Below are positions 21,202 through 32,416 of a stretch of 64,000 nt of DNA, piece after piece. The notes beneath the pieces were generated by a model. That model did no database searches and was not told the DNA's origin. It saw only the letters and a program-made list of their open reading frames with translations. The stretch comes from Candidatus Tachikawaea gelatinosa (GTDB lineage: Bacteria > Pseudomonadota > Gammaproteobacteria > Enterobacterales > Enterobacteriaceae), in NCBI RefSeq assembly GCF_000828815.1, contig NZ_AP014521.1, forward strand, positions 528,001-592,000. Direction: 5' to 3'. The position numbers were made by a program, and so were the translations under genes. How positions within the stretch are numbered: the stretch's first letter is position 1; every line of letters starts with the position of its first letter.

Positions 21202-22605
21202 ATGCTAAAAATTTATAATACATTACATCGAAAAAAAGAAATATTTAAACCTATTAATCCGAAAAAAATTAATATATATATTTGCGGTGTAACACCTTAT
21301 GATTTTTGTCATATTGGACATGGTAGAACGTTTATTATCTTTGACATGATTATACGTTATTTTAAACATATAGGATATGAAGTTAACTATATTCGTAACA
21401 TTACTGATATAGATGATAAAATTATTAATCAAGCAATATTGAATAAAAAAACCATCTTTACATTAACAAACGATATGATAAAAGCAATGAATAAAGACTT
21501 TAAATTGCTTAATTTAATTCTACCAAACTTCGAACCTAAGGTTACAGAATGTATTACAGAAATTATTAATTTTATAAAAAAATTAATAAAAAAAAACCAT
21601 GCTTATATAGCTAAAAATGGTGATGTGATGTTTAATATTAAAACTTATAAAAATTATGGTTGTTTATCACATCAAAAGATTAATTATTTGAAATTAAATA
21701 CGCGAATTAATGTGTCAAGTAAAGTAAATTGTGAGGATTTTGTTTTATGGAAATATGATGCTTCTAATCAAACTTTTAATTTTAAATCACCTTGGGGTTA
21801 TGGTAGACCGGGCTGGCATATTGAATGTTCTGCTATGAGTTATAAATATTTTGGAAAAAAATTTGATATTCATGGTGGCGGTTCTGATTTAATTTTTCCA
21901 CATCATGAAAATGAAATTGCACAATCCGTTTGTGCATATGATAGTGAGAGTTATCCAAATTATTGGATTCATTCTGGAATGGTAATGTTAAATTCAGTTA
22001 AAATGTCTAAATCATTAGGCAATGTTTTTATATTAAAAAATATTTTAAAAAAATATGATAGTGAAACAATTAGATACTTTGCTTTGTCTAGTCATTATAG
22101 AAAACCTATTAATTGTACATTAAAAAGTTTTGATCAAGCAGAATCTGCGTTACGACATTTATATAAAGCATTAAATAATACACATGAAATAGAAGATAAT
22201 ACTAATTATACAAAAGAATATGATATTTCTTTTTGCAATGCTATGAATAATGATTTTAATACTCCTAAAGCCTATTCAATTTTGTTTAAAATAGCACAAA
22301 AAATTAATTTTTATAAAAAAAACAGAAAAGATAAGATAGTTAATTTACTCGCTACAAAATTACGTAAGCTAGGTAATATATTAGGATTATTAAATAATGA
22401 TTCATCATATTTTTTGAATAAAAAAACACCAACTATATCAACAATTGAGCTTGATCAAATTAATGAATTAATCATTATAAGAAATAATGCACGTAAAGAA
22501 AAAAATTGGATACTTGCTGATAAAATCAGAGAAAGATTAAAAAAAATGGATATTTTAATTGAAGATACTTTAAAAGGTAGTTTTTTTAAAAAAAAACACA
22601 AATAA
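21202..22605 (+). CDS. cysS: Cysteinyl-tRNA synthetase
   Basis: Class I synthetase charging tRNA-Cys. The N-terminus IYICGVTPYDFCHIGHGRTF (25-44) carries the first zinc Cys and the HIGH signature; the remaining zinc ligands are in WHIECSAMS near 207 and HHENEIAQS near 234. KMSKS lies at about 268 (VKMSKSLGN). The C-terminal DALR-type helical domain is present; 467 residues against 461. AGGATAAATTTA precedes the ATG. It is read divergently from lpxH. Confidence 0.97.
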   Translation: MLKIYNTLHRKKEIFKPINPKKINIYICGVTPYDFCHIGHGRTFIIFDMIIRYFKHIGYEVNYIRNITDIDDKIINQAILNKKTIFTLTNDMIKAMNKDFKLLNLILPNFEPKVTECITEIINFIKKLIKKNHAYIAKNGDVMFNIKTYKNYGCLSHQKINYLKLNTRINVSSKVNCEDFVLWKYDASNQTFNFKSPWGYGRPGWHIECSAMSYKYFGKKFDIHGGGSDLIFPHHENEIAQSVCAYDSESYPNYWIHSGMVMLNSVKMSKSLGNVFILKNILKKYDSETIRYFALSSHYRKPINCTLKSFDQAESALRHLYKALNNTHEIEDNTNYTKEYDISFCNAMNNDFNTPKAYSILFKIAQKINFYKKNRKDKIVNLLATKLRKLGNILGLLNNDSSYFLNKKTPTISTIELDQINELIIIRNNARKEKNWILADKIRERLKKMDILIEDTLKGSFFKKKHK

Positions 22606-22677
22606 TTTATATTTTAAAATGATTTTTAAAATTATGAATTAATATTTAATAAATAATATATAAGATATTAATAACAC

Positions 22678-24627
22678 ATGTTGCATGATAACCCTATACT
22701 CATAAAACTTAAAAATAAATTTAAAGAAAATTTTTTACGCATTGAAGGCACTGTAAAAAAAAATAATAAAGGATATTGTTCTCTTGAAACAGTTCATCAA
22801 AAAAGTTTTTTTATTCCTAGTTCATTAAAAAATAAAGTTATGAATGGTGATAAAATTACTGCTCTTGTTTATTTGTCAGAAAATTGTAATAAAGCAGAAC
22901 CTGAAAAATTAATTGAACCTTTTTTAAAACGATTTGTGGGTCAAATAAAAAAAGAAAACAACCGTTTTTTTATCTATGCAACTTATAAATATCAAAAAGA
23001 AAAAATTATTTGTTTTTTAAATAATAATGTTCAAAAAAAAATGTTAAAAACAGGAGATTGGTTAATAGCAGAAATGTGTGGTCATCCACTAAACGGAAAC
23101 GACTATTTTTACGCTAAATTAATTACATTTATTGCTAGAGAAACAAATTATTTAGTTCCTTGGTTAGTTACTTTATCTCGTTACGATGTAGAATATAAAG
23201 ATTTAAACATTGTTACAGAAAAAAAAATTTTAGATATTTCTAATAAAAGAATAGATTTAACTCATTTAGATTTTATCACTATTGATAATAGTAATACTGA
23301 AGATATAGATGATGCATTATATATAGAAGAAATATCAAAAGAAGTTTTTTGTCTTACAATTGCAATTGCAGATCCTACAGCATATTTTTCAAAAAATAGT
23401 GAAGTTGATAAAACAGCTGAAAAACGTGCATTTACTTATTATTTTCCTGGATTTAATATTCCGATGTTACCTTATCAGTTATCGGAAAATCTTTGTTCTT
23501 TAAAACCTTCATTATTAAGATCAGCATTAGTTTGTCGTGTAAAAATAAATAAAATTGGAACTATTATTAATAACAGTATTGAGTTTTTTCTTGCATGGAT
23601 AAAGTCTAAAGAAAAATTGGCTTACTATGATGTTTCAAATTTTTTAGAAAAAAAAAATAGTAAAAAAGAAGTAGTTTTTCATAAAAAAGTTATTCATCAA
23701 TTAAAATTATTATACAGTTTTTATCTTATACGTAGAAAATGGCGTTACGAAAACACGTTAATCTTAAAAAGCGCTCCTGAATATCGTTTTTCTATGAATG
23801 AAAAAGGTAAAATTACTAATATTTTTGTTGAGTATCGCAGAACTGCAAATTATATTGTTGAGGAAGCTATGATTATAGCAAATATATGCGCAGGAAAATT
23901 TTTAAAAGATAAATTAGGGTTCGGTATATATAATATATATACTGGTTTTGATGATGCACATATTGAAGAAGTAGTGCAAATATTATTAAAAAATGGCATT
24001 CAAACGAATAATTATGACATTACTACTGTTAAAGGATTTTGCAAAATATATCGTCAATTAAATAATCAAAAAAATCAATACCTTTTAAGGTATATTCGAA
24101 AATTTCAAAATTTTCAAGAAATAAAAACGAAATCGGGCCCTCATTTTGGATTAGGAACAAATTCATATGCTACTTGGACGTCACCTATTCGGAAATATAG
24201 TGATTTAATTAATCATCGATTAATTAAATCTGTTATTTTTAATAATAAAGTTGAGTGTCCCAAAGAATCTATCGTTAAAAAAATACATGAAAGACGACGA
24301 ATGTACCGCGTGGTAGAACGTGAAATTAAAAATTGGCTTTATGCTCAATATATATCTTCTATCAATAATAAAAATTATATTTTTAAAGCTGAAATTATTA
24401 GTATACTCCGTTTTGGAATACGTGTATGTTTAATAGAAAACGGAGCAATAGCTTTTATTCCTTTATCTTTTATTGTGAATAAAAATGATTTTTTATTCGT
24501 AAATAACAAACAAGGTATTTTATACTTAAAAAAAAAAATTCTATATAAAATTTCTGATATAATTTATGTTAAAATACATGAAGTAAAATTGGACACCAAT
24601 AACATAGTTGTTAAACCATCAATATAG
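22678..24627 (+). CDS. rnb: Exoribonuclease II
   Basis: Processive 3'-to-5' single-strand RNase active in mRNA decay. Domain order is cold-shock domains (about 18-170), RNB catalytic domain with the metal-binding aspartates in DNSNTEDIDDALYIEE near 203-218, the conserved GLGTNSYATWTSPIRKYSDL near 492-511 with the catalytic Arg region, and a C-terminal S1 domain. 649 residues against 644. An A11 run near the 3' end is in frame. It is separated by 16 bases from the thiB start and probably cotranscribed with thiBPQ; this pairing is not an enteric one. Confidence 0.96.
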   Translation: MLHDNPILIKLKNKFKENFLRIEGTVKKNNKGYCSLETVHQKSFFIPSSLKNKVMNGDKITALVYLSENCNKAEPEKLIEPFLKRFVGQIKKENNRFFIYATYKYQKEKIICFLNNNVQKKMLKTGDWLIAEMCGHPLNGNDYFYAKLITFIARETNYLVPWLVTLSRYDVEYKDLNIVTEKKILDISNKRIDLTHLDFITIDNSNTEDIDDALYIEEISKEVFCLTIAIADPTAYFSKNSEVDKTAEKRAFTYYFPGFNIPMLPYQLSENLCSLKPSLLRSALVCRVKINKIGTIINNSIEFFLAWIKSKEKLAYYDVSNFLEKKNSKKEVVFHKKVIHQLKLLYSFYLIRRKWRYENTLILKSAPEYRFSMNEKGKITNIFVEYRRTANYIVEEAMIIANICAGKFLKDKLGFGIYNIYTGFDDAHIEEVVQILLKNGIQTNNYDITTVKGFCKIYRQLNNQKNQYLLRYIRKFQNFQEIKTKSGPHFGLGTNSYATWTSPIRKYSDLINHRLIKSVIFNNKVECPKESIVKKIHERRRMYRVVEREIKNWLYAQYISSINNKNYIFKAEIISILRFGIRVCLIENGAIAFIPLSFIVNKNDFLFVNNKQGILYLKKKILYKISDIIYVKIHEVKLDTNNIVVKPSI

Positions 24628-24643
24628 TAAAATAACATCTTTT

Positions 24644-25677
24644 ATGTTACGTAAAAAATTATCTTTAACTTTTATAAACTTTTTTAGAAATATAAAAAAA
24701 TTTTTTTTTTAGTTTTTTTATTTATTTTTTTTTCTGAAGTATCTGCAAAATCTATTTTAACAATCTATTCATGTAATTCTTTTACTAACAATTTTGGCCC
24801 AGGTTTGGAAATTAAGGAAAAATTTGAACAAAAATATAAATGTAAAATAAATTATATTTCGTTAAAAGATAGTTTCGCTATATTAAATAGATTAAGGTTA
24901 GAAGGTAAAAACAATACAGCTGATATTGTTATTGGATTAGATCAAAATCTAATGAAATTAGCGGAAAAAACAGGTTTGTTTATGAAACATGATGTTGATA
25001 TAAAAAAAATAAACTTACCAATACTTTGGAACAATCCTATATTTATGCCTTTTGAGTACGGATGTATCACATTTATTTATGATAAAAACAAACTCAAAAC
25101 TCCACCAAAAAGTCTCAAAGATTTAGTAGAAAATAAAAAAATTGGAAATATTATTTATGAAAATCCTCGTACAAGTTCTTTAGGATTTAGTTTTGTTTAT
25201 TGGATTAAAAAAATTTATGCTCATGATTCAATTAACGTTTGGAAAAAATTATCAAAAAAAACAATTACCATTACAAGAACTTGGAGCGATGCTTATGTTT
25301 TATTTTTAAAAGGAGAAGCTGATTTAGTACTTAGTTATACAACTTCCCCAATATATCATATTATGAAAGAAAATAAAAAAAACTATGTTGCTTGTATATT
25401 TCCTGAAGGTCATGTTTTAAAAGTATCAGTTGTAGCACAATTAAAAAATAGTAAAAATTTACAATTAGCTAAAAAATTTATGAATTTTGTTTTAACACCA
25501 GACTTTCAAGAATTTATTCCAAAAAAAAATTGGATGTATCCAATAATTCAAAAAAAACTACCAAAATCTTATAAAGAAATCATTTTTCCTAAAAACATAT
25601 TAAATTTAGATGAAATATTAATAGAAAAAAATCGATTAAAATGGATTAAAGAATGGCAGGAAGCAATCAACAATTAA
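24644..25677 (+). pseudogene. thiB: Thiamine-binding periplasmic protein ThiB, frameshifted at a T10 tract in its signal peptide
   Basis: Periplasmic receptor of the thiamine/TPP ABC importer. From the ATG at 24644 the frame encodes a basic N-terminus and then ten T (24701-24710), followed directly by TAG. One more T opens a single frame to 25677, about 344 residues (327 in E. coli): a signal peptide ending EVSA, then KSILTIYSCNSF matching the mature start, NRLRLEGKNNTADIVIGLD, VLSYTTSPIYHI, and a C-terminal WIKEWQEAI. The only uninterrupted ORF starts at a TTG at 24805 and lacks both signal peptide and the first strand. Apart from the tract, the rest shows no damage, and thiP overlaps its end by 25 bases. 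Confidence 0.88.
24701..24710 (+). repeat. T10 homopolymer in the thiB signal-peptide codons
   Basis: Ten T followed by AGTT. The reading is TTT TTT TTT TAG (stop); an eleventh T gives TTT TTT TTT TTA GTT and continues ThiB. Confidence 0.9.
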
Positions 25678-27296
25678 AAAACAATAAAAATTTAATTATT
25701 ATACCTGGAATAATGATATCTTTTCTTTTATATACTATTATAATGTCAGTTTTTTTTGTATTAAGAAAAATTTCTCATTTAGAAGAAAACAACCAAAAGT
25801 GGATTGATATTTTATTACACGATAAATATTTACATCATGTAGTGTTTTTTTCTTTTTGGCAAGCTATATTATCTGCTTTTTTATCTATAATATTAGCTAT
25901 AATGTTAGCTCAAGCTTTACATAGAAGAAAATTTTTAGGACGTCAACTTTTATTACAAATTTTTAGTATTAATTTAGTCATACCTATTTTAGTTATTATA
26001 ATAGGTATAGTTTCGATTTATGGTCATAACGGATGGCTTGCAAAAATTTGTACGTATTTTCATATTTCTTATAATTTTTCTTTATATGGTATTAAAGGAA
26101 TTTTAATCACACATATTTTTTTAAACTTACCACTTGCTACTCGTTTGTTTTTACAAAATTTGGAAAATATTTCTGAAAAATATTGCCAATTATCTTCGCA
26201 ACTAAATATATATGGTTGGAATAGATTTCAATTAATAGAGTGGCCTTTTTTAAGAAATCAAATAATACCTATTTTTACGCTTATTTTTATTTTATGTTTT
26301 TCCACTTTTACTATAGCCTTGATATTAGGAGGTGGACCTAAATCAACTACTATTGAAGTGCTCATTTATGAATCATTAAATTTTAATTTTAATCCAAGTT
26401 ATGCTGCATTATTATCTTGTATTCAATTCTTTATTTGTCTAATATTTTTACTAATCAATGAACGCTTTAAAAACCTCCAAATTATAACTTCGATAAAATA
26501 TGCTTCTAATTTTTCAAATTATACACAAGATTCTTTTGTTTTAAAATTAGTAGATATGATCATAATCATGATTGCTATGTTTTTTTTCTTACCTCCTTTA
26601 TTTACGATAGTTTATTACGGTATACAAGAAAATATAATTTCTATCTTGAAAAACCATAACTTTTTAAATGCTGTTTATTCATCCATCAAAATTTCATTAA
26701 CATCAAGTATTTTTGCTTTAATTTTTTCCATAATGTTATTATGGACTATTCGTGAATTAAATGTATACTTTTCTAAAGTAAAAGCGCAAATATTAAGAAT
26801 AAGTGGAATTTTAATTTTAACTATACCAAGTAATGTTTTATCTATAACTTTTTTTCTTTTATTTCATAACTTTTTTGATAATACAAAATATTTAATTAAT
26901 AATTTATTTATTTTTAATAATACTTTACTTGTTATGCCTTATATAATAAAAATTTTAGAACATCCAATGTTTATTTTTAACAAAAAATATAATAATCTTT
27001 GTCAATCTTTAAATATTTCTGGTATTAATCGATTTATCTTTGTAGAATTTCGTTTTTTAAAAGAAAAAATAGCATATGCTTTAGCTTTTTCTTGTATTCT
27101 TTCAATCGGAGATTTTGGAATTCTTGGTTTATTTAAAAATGATAATATATGCACATTGCCAATATATCTTTATGAACAAATGAATAATTACAATTATAAA
27201 GATGCAAATGTAATATCTTTTTTTATTTTATTTTTTTGTTTGTTATTATTTTATTTTATTGAGAATATTTTATTTAAAAATGTTAAAATTAATTGA
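25653..27296 (+). CDS. thiP: Thiamine ABC transporter permease
   Basis: Inner-membrane channel of the thiamine importer, with two fused permease halves and about 12 membrane helices. The start MAGSNQQLKNNKNLIIIPG aligns with E. coli ThiP. The two EAA-type coupling loops are at QLNIYGWNRFQLIEWP near 186 and SLNISGINRFIFVEFR near 452. ALILGGGPKSTTIEVLIY and SIGDFGILGLF are family hallmarks. 547 residues against 536. Its ATG lies inside the end of thiB and thiQ begins inside its 3' end, so the three form one operon. Confidence 0.95.
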   Translation: MAGSNQQLKNNKNLIIIPGIMISFLLYTIIMSVFFVLRKISHLEENNQKWIDILLHDKYLHHVVFFSFWQAILSAFLSIILAIMLAQALHRRKFLGRQLLLQIFSINLVIPILVIIIGIVSIYGHNGWLAKICTYFHISYNFSLYGIKGILITHIFLNLPLATRLFLQNLENISEKYCQLSSQLNIYGWNRFQLIEWPFLRNQIIPIFTLIFILCFSTFTIALILGGGPKSTTIEVLIYESLNFNFNPSYAALLSCIQFFICLIFLLINERFKNLQIITSIKYASNFSNYTQDSFVLKLVDMIIIMIAMFFFLPPLFTIVYYGIQENIISILKNHNFLNAVYSSIKISLTSSIFALIFSIMLLWTIRELNVYFSKVKAQILRISGILILTIPSNVLSITFFLLFHNFFDNTKYLINNLFIFNNTLLVMPYIIKILEHPMFIFNKKYNNLCQSLNISGINRFIFVEFRFLKEKIAYALAFSCILSIGDFGILGLFKNDNICTLPIYLYEQMNNYNYKDANVISFFILFFCLLLFYFIENILFKNVKIN

Positions 27297-27960
27297 TATA
27301 AAGTATCGGCATGCTAACACAATTTTTAATTTTTCTTTTACAGCTAAAAAAGGAGAAAAAATCATTGTAATAGGCCCTAGTGGTTCTGGTAAAACTACAC
27401 TTTTAAACTTAATATCTGGTTTTTTTCAACCTATACAAGGAAAAATTTTTATTAATAATTATGATTATACTAAAATTTATTCAAATCAACGACCAGTTTC
27501 AATGTTATTTCAAGAAAATAATCTTTTTATGCATTTAACTGTTTATGAAAATATAGGATTAGCTTTAAATTCTAGATTAAAACTAAATGATTTAGAAAAA
27601 AAAAAAATAAAAAAAATAGCAGAAAAGATGAAAATTATTGATTTAATGCAATTTTTTCCTTATCAATTATCAGGAGGACAACAACAACGTGTTGCATTAA
27701 GTCGTTGTTTATTGCAAAAAAGACCAGTATTACTATTAGATGAACCATTTTCAAGTTTAGATTTTTTTTTAAGACAAGAAATTATCAAGTTGATCGATAC
27801 AATTTGTAACGAATATAATATCACTTTACTAAATATTACTCATCATCTTGATGATTTTAAGAATCTTTCATTAAGAAGTATATTAATAGACAAAGGAAAA
27901 ATTGTATTTGATGGCTTAATTAATCAAGCAATAAAAAAATTTGAAAATTTTTATAAGTAA
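27280..27960 (+). CDS. thiQ: Thiamine ABC transporter ATP-binding subunit
   Basis: Cytoplasmic ATPase that powers the ThiBP importer. Walker A GPSGSGKTT, Q-loop MLFQENNLF, signature LSGGQQQR, Walker B VLLLDEPFSS and the H-loop NITHHLDD are all intact. I start it at the ATG at 27280, giving MLKLIDIKYRH as in E. coli (MLKLTDI) and 226 residues; an upstream ATG in the same frame adds seven residues without support. It overlaps thiP by 17 bases. An A12 tract in the middle remains in frame. Confidence 0.95.
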   Translation: MLKLIDIKYRHANTIFNFSFTAKKGEKIIVIGPSGSGKTTLLNLISGFFQPIQGKIFINNYDYTKIYSNQRPVSMLFQENNLFMHLTVYENIGLALNSRLKLNDLEKKKIKKIAEKMKIIDLMQFFPYQLSGGQQQRVALSRCLLQKRPVLLLDEPFSSLDFFLRQEIIKLIDTICNEYNITLLNITHHLDDFKNLSLRSILIDKGKIVFDGLINQAIKKFENFYK

Positions 27961-28005
27961 AAACTATTCAATATTTTAATTAATTGAAAAAAAATATTTA
28001 AAATT

Positions 28006-29067
28006 ATGCATATATCTAAATTCTTTTTTGATCTTCCTACTAAACTAATTGCACGTTTTCCACAAAAAAAAAGAAGTAGTTGTCGATTACTTATACTAAA
28101 TAAAATCAGTGGTAAAATAACTCATACGAAATTTTACGATATTGTAAACAAAATTAATGAAGGAGATTTATTAATTTTTAATGATACCAAAGTAATTCCT
28201 GCTAGAATATATGGACATAAAAATACTGGAGGAAAAATAGAAATTTTAGTAGAACGTATTTTAGACAACAAAAATATTTTAGTACATATTTATTCAAAAC
28301 GTCCATTATCATTAGGTTCAAAGATATTTTTACAAAAAAGAAAGAATTCTACTCAATATATAGAAGCAATTATTATAAAAATTATTAAAAATGAAGCAAT
28401 TATTAGTTTTAGTAAAAATAATTTTAATACACTTGATATTCTTTATGAAGTAGGTCATATTCCATTGCCTCCATATATAAAACGTATTGATGAAAAAATA
28501 GATTACGAATATTATCAAACAATATATGGAAAAAATATTGGTTCAATTGCAGCGCATACTGCAGGTTTACATTTTGATCAAGAATTATTAAAAAAAATTA
28601 AAAAAAAGAATATAGAAACAGCATTTATAACTTTACATATCGGGATTGGTACATTTAAAAGTATCAGAAAAACGAATATAAAATATCATACTATGCATGA
28701 TGAATACTTAAATATTTCACAAGAAACAATTAATGCAATTTTATCTTGTAAAGCTAGAGGTAATAAAATAATAGCAGTAGGTACTAGTACAGTTAGAGCA
28801 TTAGAAAGTATAGCTATAAACAACAATCAAAATTTTGTTCCATACTCTGGTAAAACAAATATATTTATATATCCAGGATGGAAATATAGAGTTATTGATG
28901 CGTTAATTACGAATTTTCATTTGCCTAAATCTACTTTAATTATCTTAGTTTCAGCTTTTGTTGGACGTCAACTGCTCATGAGAACTTATCAGGAAGCAAT
29001 TAAAAAAAAGTATCTCTTTTTTAGTTATGGCGATGCAATGTTTATTAGTAATGATCCTCACATTTAA
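28006..29067 (+). CDS. queA: S-adenosylmethionine:tRNA ribosyltransferase-isomerase
   Basis: Transfers the ribosyl of S-adenosylmethionine to preQ1 in tRNA, giving epoxyqueuosine at the wobble position. 353 residues against 356. Conserved blocks: FFFDLPTKLIARFPQKKRS near 5-23, LLIFNDTKVIPARIYG near 53-68, GSIAAHTAGLHFD near 179, and TNFHLPKSTLIILVSAF near 300. It opens the operon queA-tgt-yajC-secD-secF, the exact enteric order. Confidence 0.96.
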   Translation: MHISKFFFDLPTKLIARFPQKKRSSCRLLILNKISGKITHTKFYDIVNKINEGDLLIFNDTKVIPARIYGHKNTGGKIEILVERILDNKNILVHIYSKRPLSLGSKIFLQKRKNSTQYIEAIIIKIIKNEAIISFSKNNFNTLDILYEVGHIPLPPYIKRIDEKIDYEYYQTIYGKNIGSIAAHTAGLHFDQELLKKIKKKNIETAFITLHIGIGTFKSIRKTNIKYHTMHDEYLNISQETINAILSCKARGNKIIAVGTSTVRALESIAINNNQNFVPYSGKTNIFIYPGWKYRVIDALITNFHLPKSTLIILVSAFVGRQLLMRTYQEAIKKKYLFFSYGDAMFISNDPHI

Positions 29068-29082
29068 ACATTAAATTTTTAG

Positions 29083-30204
<1,122 letters not shown>

Positions 30205-30238
30205 CAAATGGTGAAATATATAATATAGGAATAAAAAA

Positions 30239-30547
30239 ATGTCAAATATACACTCTACTGATCAGAGTAATCCTTATTCTTTAATATTAATATTAATATT
30301 ATTTGGTGTTACTTTTTATTTTGTTGTTTTTTTACCTCAAAAAAAACGTTTAAACGAACAAAAAAAAGTTATAGATTCGATTGTTGAAGGAGATGAAATT
30401 ATTACTACTAGTGGTTTATTAGGACGTGTAGTAAACATCAAAAAAACTGGATATATTAGTATTGCTTTAAACGAAAAAACAGAAGTTGTTATTAAACGTG
30501 ACTTTATTGCTTCTATTTTGCCTAAAGGCACCATTAATGAATTATAA
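30239..30547 (+). CDS. yajC: Sec translocon accessory subunit YajC
   Basis: Small single-pass inner-membrane protein that associates with SecDF. One transmembrane helix (about 15-34, SLILILILFGVTFYFVVFLP), then a cytoplasmic domain with VEGDEIITTSGLLGRVV, the family core. 102 residues against 110 in E. coli. It lies between tgt and secD as in enterics. Confidence 0.95.
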   Translation: MSNIHSTDQSNPYSLILILILFGVTFYFVVFLPQKKRLNEQKKVIDSIVEGDEIITTSGLLGRVVNIKKTGYISIALNEKTEVVIKRDFIASILPKGTINEL

Positions 30548-30569
30548 TTTGTTATAGGTTGGAATTTTT

Positions 30570-32405
30570 GTGTCAAATCGTTATCCTTTTTGGAAATATT
30601 GTTTATTTATTATTATCATAATTATAGGTTCTTTATATGCTTTACCAAACATTTATGGAGAAAGTCCAGCTATTCAAATTACTTTAACTCACTATAAACC
30701 GTTTACTAAAAATACTTTAAATCAAATACATAATGTTTTAAAAAAAGAAAAAATTTCAGCTCAAAAACTGATATTAGATAATAAAAGTTTTTTTATATTT
30801 TTTAAAAATACAGAAACACAATTAAATTTTTATAATATTTTAAAAAAAAAGCTAGGAAAAAATTATTTAGTTGCCTTAAATTTATATCCTTCTACCCCAA
30901 AATGGATGCAGAAAATTGGAGCTCATCCTATGAAACTTGGTTTAGATTTAAGAGGTGGAATTTATTTTTTAATGCAATCAGATGTAGATAAAAATTTTAT
31001 TAACATACAGAATAATAATATTAAATTAATAAAAAAAACTATTAATTTAAACAAAATTCATTATAAAAAAATAGAAAAAATATCAAATAAAAAAATAAAA
31101 ATTTATTTATATGATGAAAAAGATAGCAAAAAATTATTAAAAAATCTTCAATTGCTAAATAAAAATTTTTTTATTTCAGTTTTTAAAAAAAACATTTATG
31201 TACAAATGAAAGATGAATTTGTTCATAAAACTATTATAGAAATAACAAAAAAAAATATCGGTATTCTTCGTAATCGTTTAAATCAATTAGGATTATCAGA
31301 AATTTTAATTTATCAACAAGGTTTTGACAAAATTGTTGTTGAAATTCCAGGCATACAAGATGCTACACACGCAAAAGAAATTATTAGTCTTACTGCTATG
31401 ATAGAGTTACATGTAGTTGAAACAGATATTCTAAAATATAGTCAAGATTATGAAAAAACGTTAGAAGTAAAAAGTACAAGAGACGGTCAAAAATATTTAT
31501 TAAAAAAAAATGTAATATTATCAGGTAACCATATTATTAATTCAAATGTTAGCATTGATGAATATAATAAACCTCAAGTAGATATTATGCTTGATGATCA
31601 AGGTGGTAATCTTATGTTTAATTTTAGTAAAAAAAACATTGGAAAGTTAATAGCTACTCTTTTAATTGAATATTATGAAACAGGAAAAAAAGACATTCAT
31701 GGAGATAAAGTCCTTCAAAAAAAGGAAGAAATAATTAATATCGCAAAAATTCAATCAGTATTGAACAATAATTTTCGTATTAGTGGAATTAAAAATATTG
31801 ATGAAGCACGTCAGTTATCGTTATTATTACGTTCAGGTGCTCTGATTGCTCCATTACGAATACTTGAAGAACGTATAATTGGACCAATTATGGGTAAAAA
31901 AAATATCACTCAAGGAATTAAATCATGTATATGGAGTGTAATTGCTGCTAGTTGTTTTATGATTATTTTTTATAAAAAATTTGGTCTTATTGCAGTATTT
32001 TCTTTATTTATTAACTTAATCTTAATTACAGGACTTATGTCATTAATTCCTAATATTACATTAACTATGCCTGGTATAGCTGGTATAGTACTAACTATTG
32101 CTATAGCAGTAGATGCTAATGTATTAATTAATGAAAGAATTAAAGAAGAATTAATTAATAATAATTCAATACAATTATCTATTTTTTATGGATATAAAAA
32201 TGCATTATCTAGTATATTAGATGCTAATTTTAGTACATTAATAACTACAATAGTTCTTTATATCTTTGGTACTGGTGCAATTAAAGGATTTGCAATTACC
32301 ACTGCAATTGGTATTTTTACTTCAATGTTTTCATCAATTTTTATAACTCGTGGAATAGTTAATTTATTATATGGTCACAAGAATATTAAAAAACTTTCCA
32401 TTTAG
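30570..32405 (+). CDS. secD: Protein translocase subunit SecD
   Basis: RND-family membrane protein that uses the proton gradient to pull exported proteins through the Sec channel on the periplasmic side. First membrane helix at about 8-27, large periplasmic P1 domain beginning with LGLDLRGGIYFL near 123, and five C-terminal helices with the proton-path segment AIAVDANVLINERIKEEL near 510. 611 residues against 615. GTG start: it gives MSNRYPFWKY, matching MLNRYPLWKY of E. coli, with GGTTGGA upstream. secF follows after 11 bases. Confidence 0.96.
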   Translation: MSNRYPFWKYCLFIIIIIIGSLYALPNIYGESPAIQITLTHYKPFTKNTLNQIHNVLKKEKISAQKLILDNKSFFIFFKNTETQLNFYNILKKKLGKNYLVALNLYPSTPKWMQKIGAHPMKLGLDLRGGIYFLMQSDVDKNFINIQNNNIKLIKKTINLNKIHYKKIEKISNKKIKIYLYDEKDSKKLLKNLQLLNKNFFISVFKKNIYVQMKDEFVHKTIIEITKKNIGILRNRLNQLGLSEILIYQQGFDKIVVEIPGIQDATHAKEIISLTAMIELHVVETDILKYSQDYEKTLEVKSTRDGQKYLLKKNVILSGNHIINSNVSIDEYNKPQVDIMLDDQGGNLMFNFSKKNIGKLIATLLIEYYETGKKDIHGDKVLQKKEEIINIAKIQSVLNNNFRISGIKNIDEARQLSLLLRSGALIAPLRILEERIIGPIMGKKNITQGIKSCIWSVIAASCFMIIFYKKFGLIAVFSLFINLILITGLMSLIPNITLTMPGIAGIVLTIAIAVDANVLINERIKEELINNNSIQLSIFYGYKNALSSILDANFSTLITTIVLYIFGTGAIKGFAITTAIGIFTSMFSSIFITRGIVNLLYGHKNIKKLSI

Positions 32406-32416
32406 GAAAAATTTTC

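Noticed and set aside
24805-25677. ThiB as an intact 290-residue protein starting at TTG
   Set aside because: That start removes the signal peptide and the first conserved strand, and lacks a ribosome site; the homologous N-terminus continues upstream in the same frame to the T10 tract.
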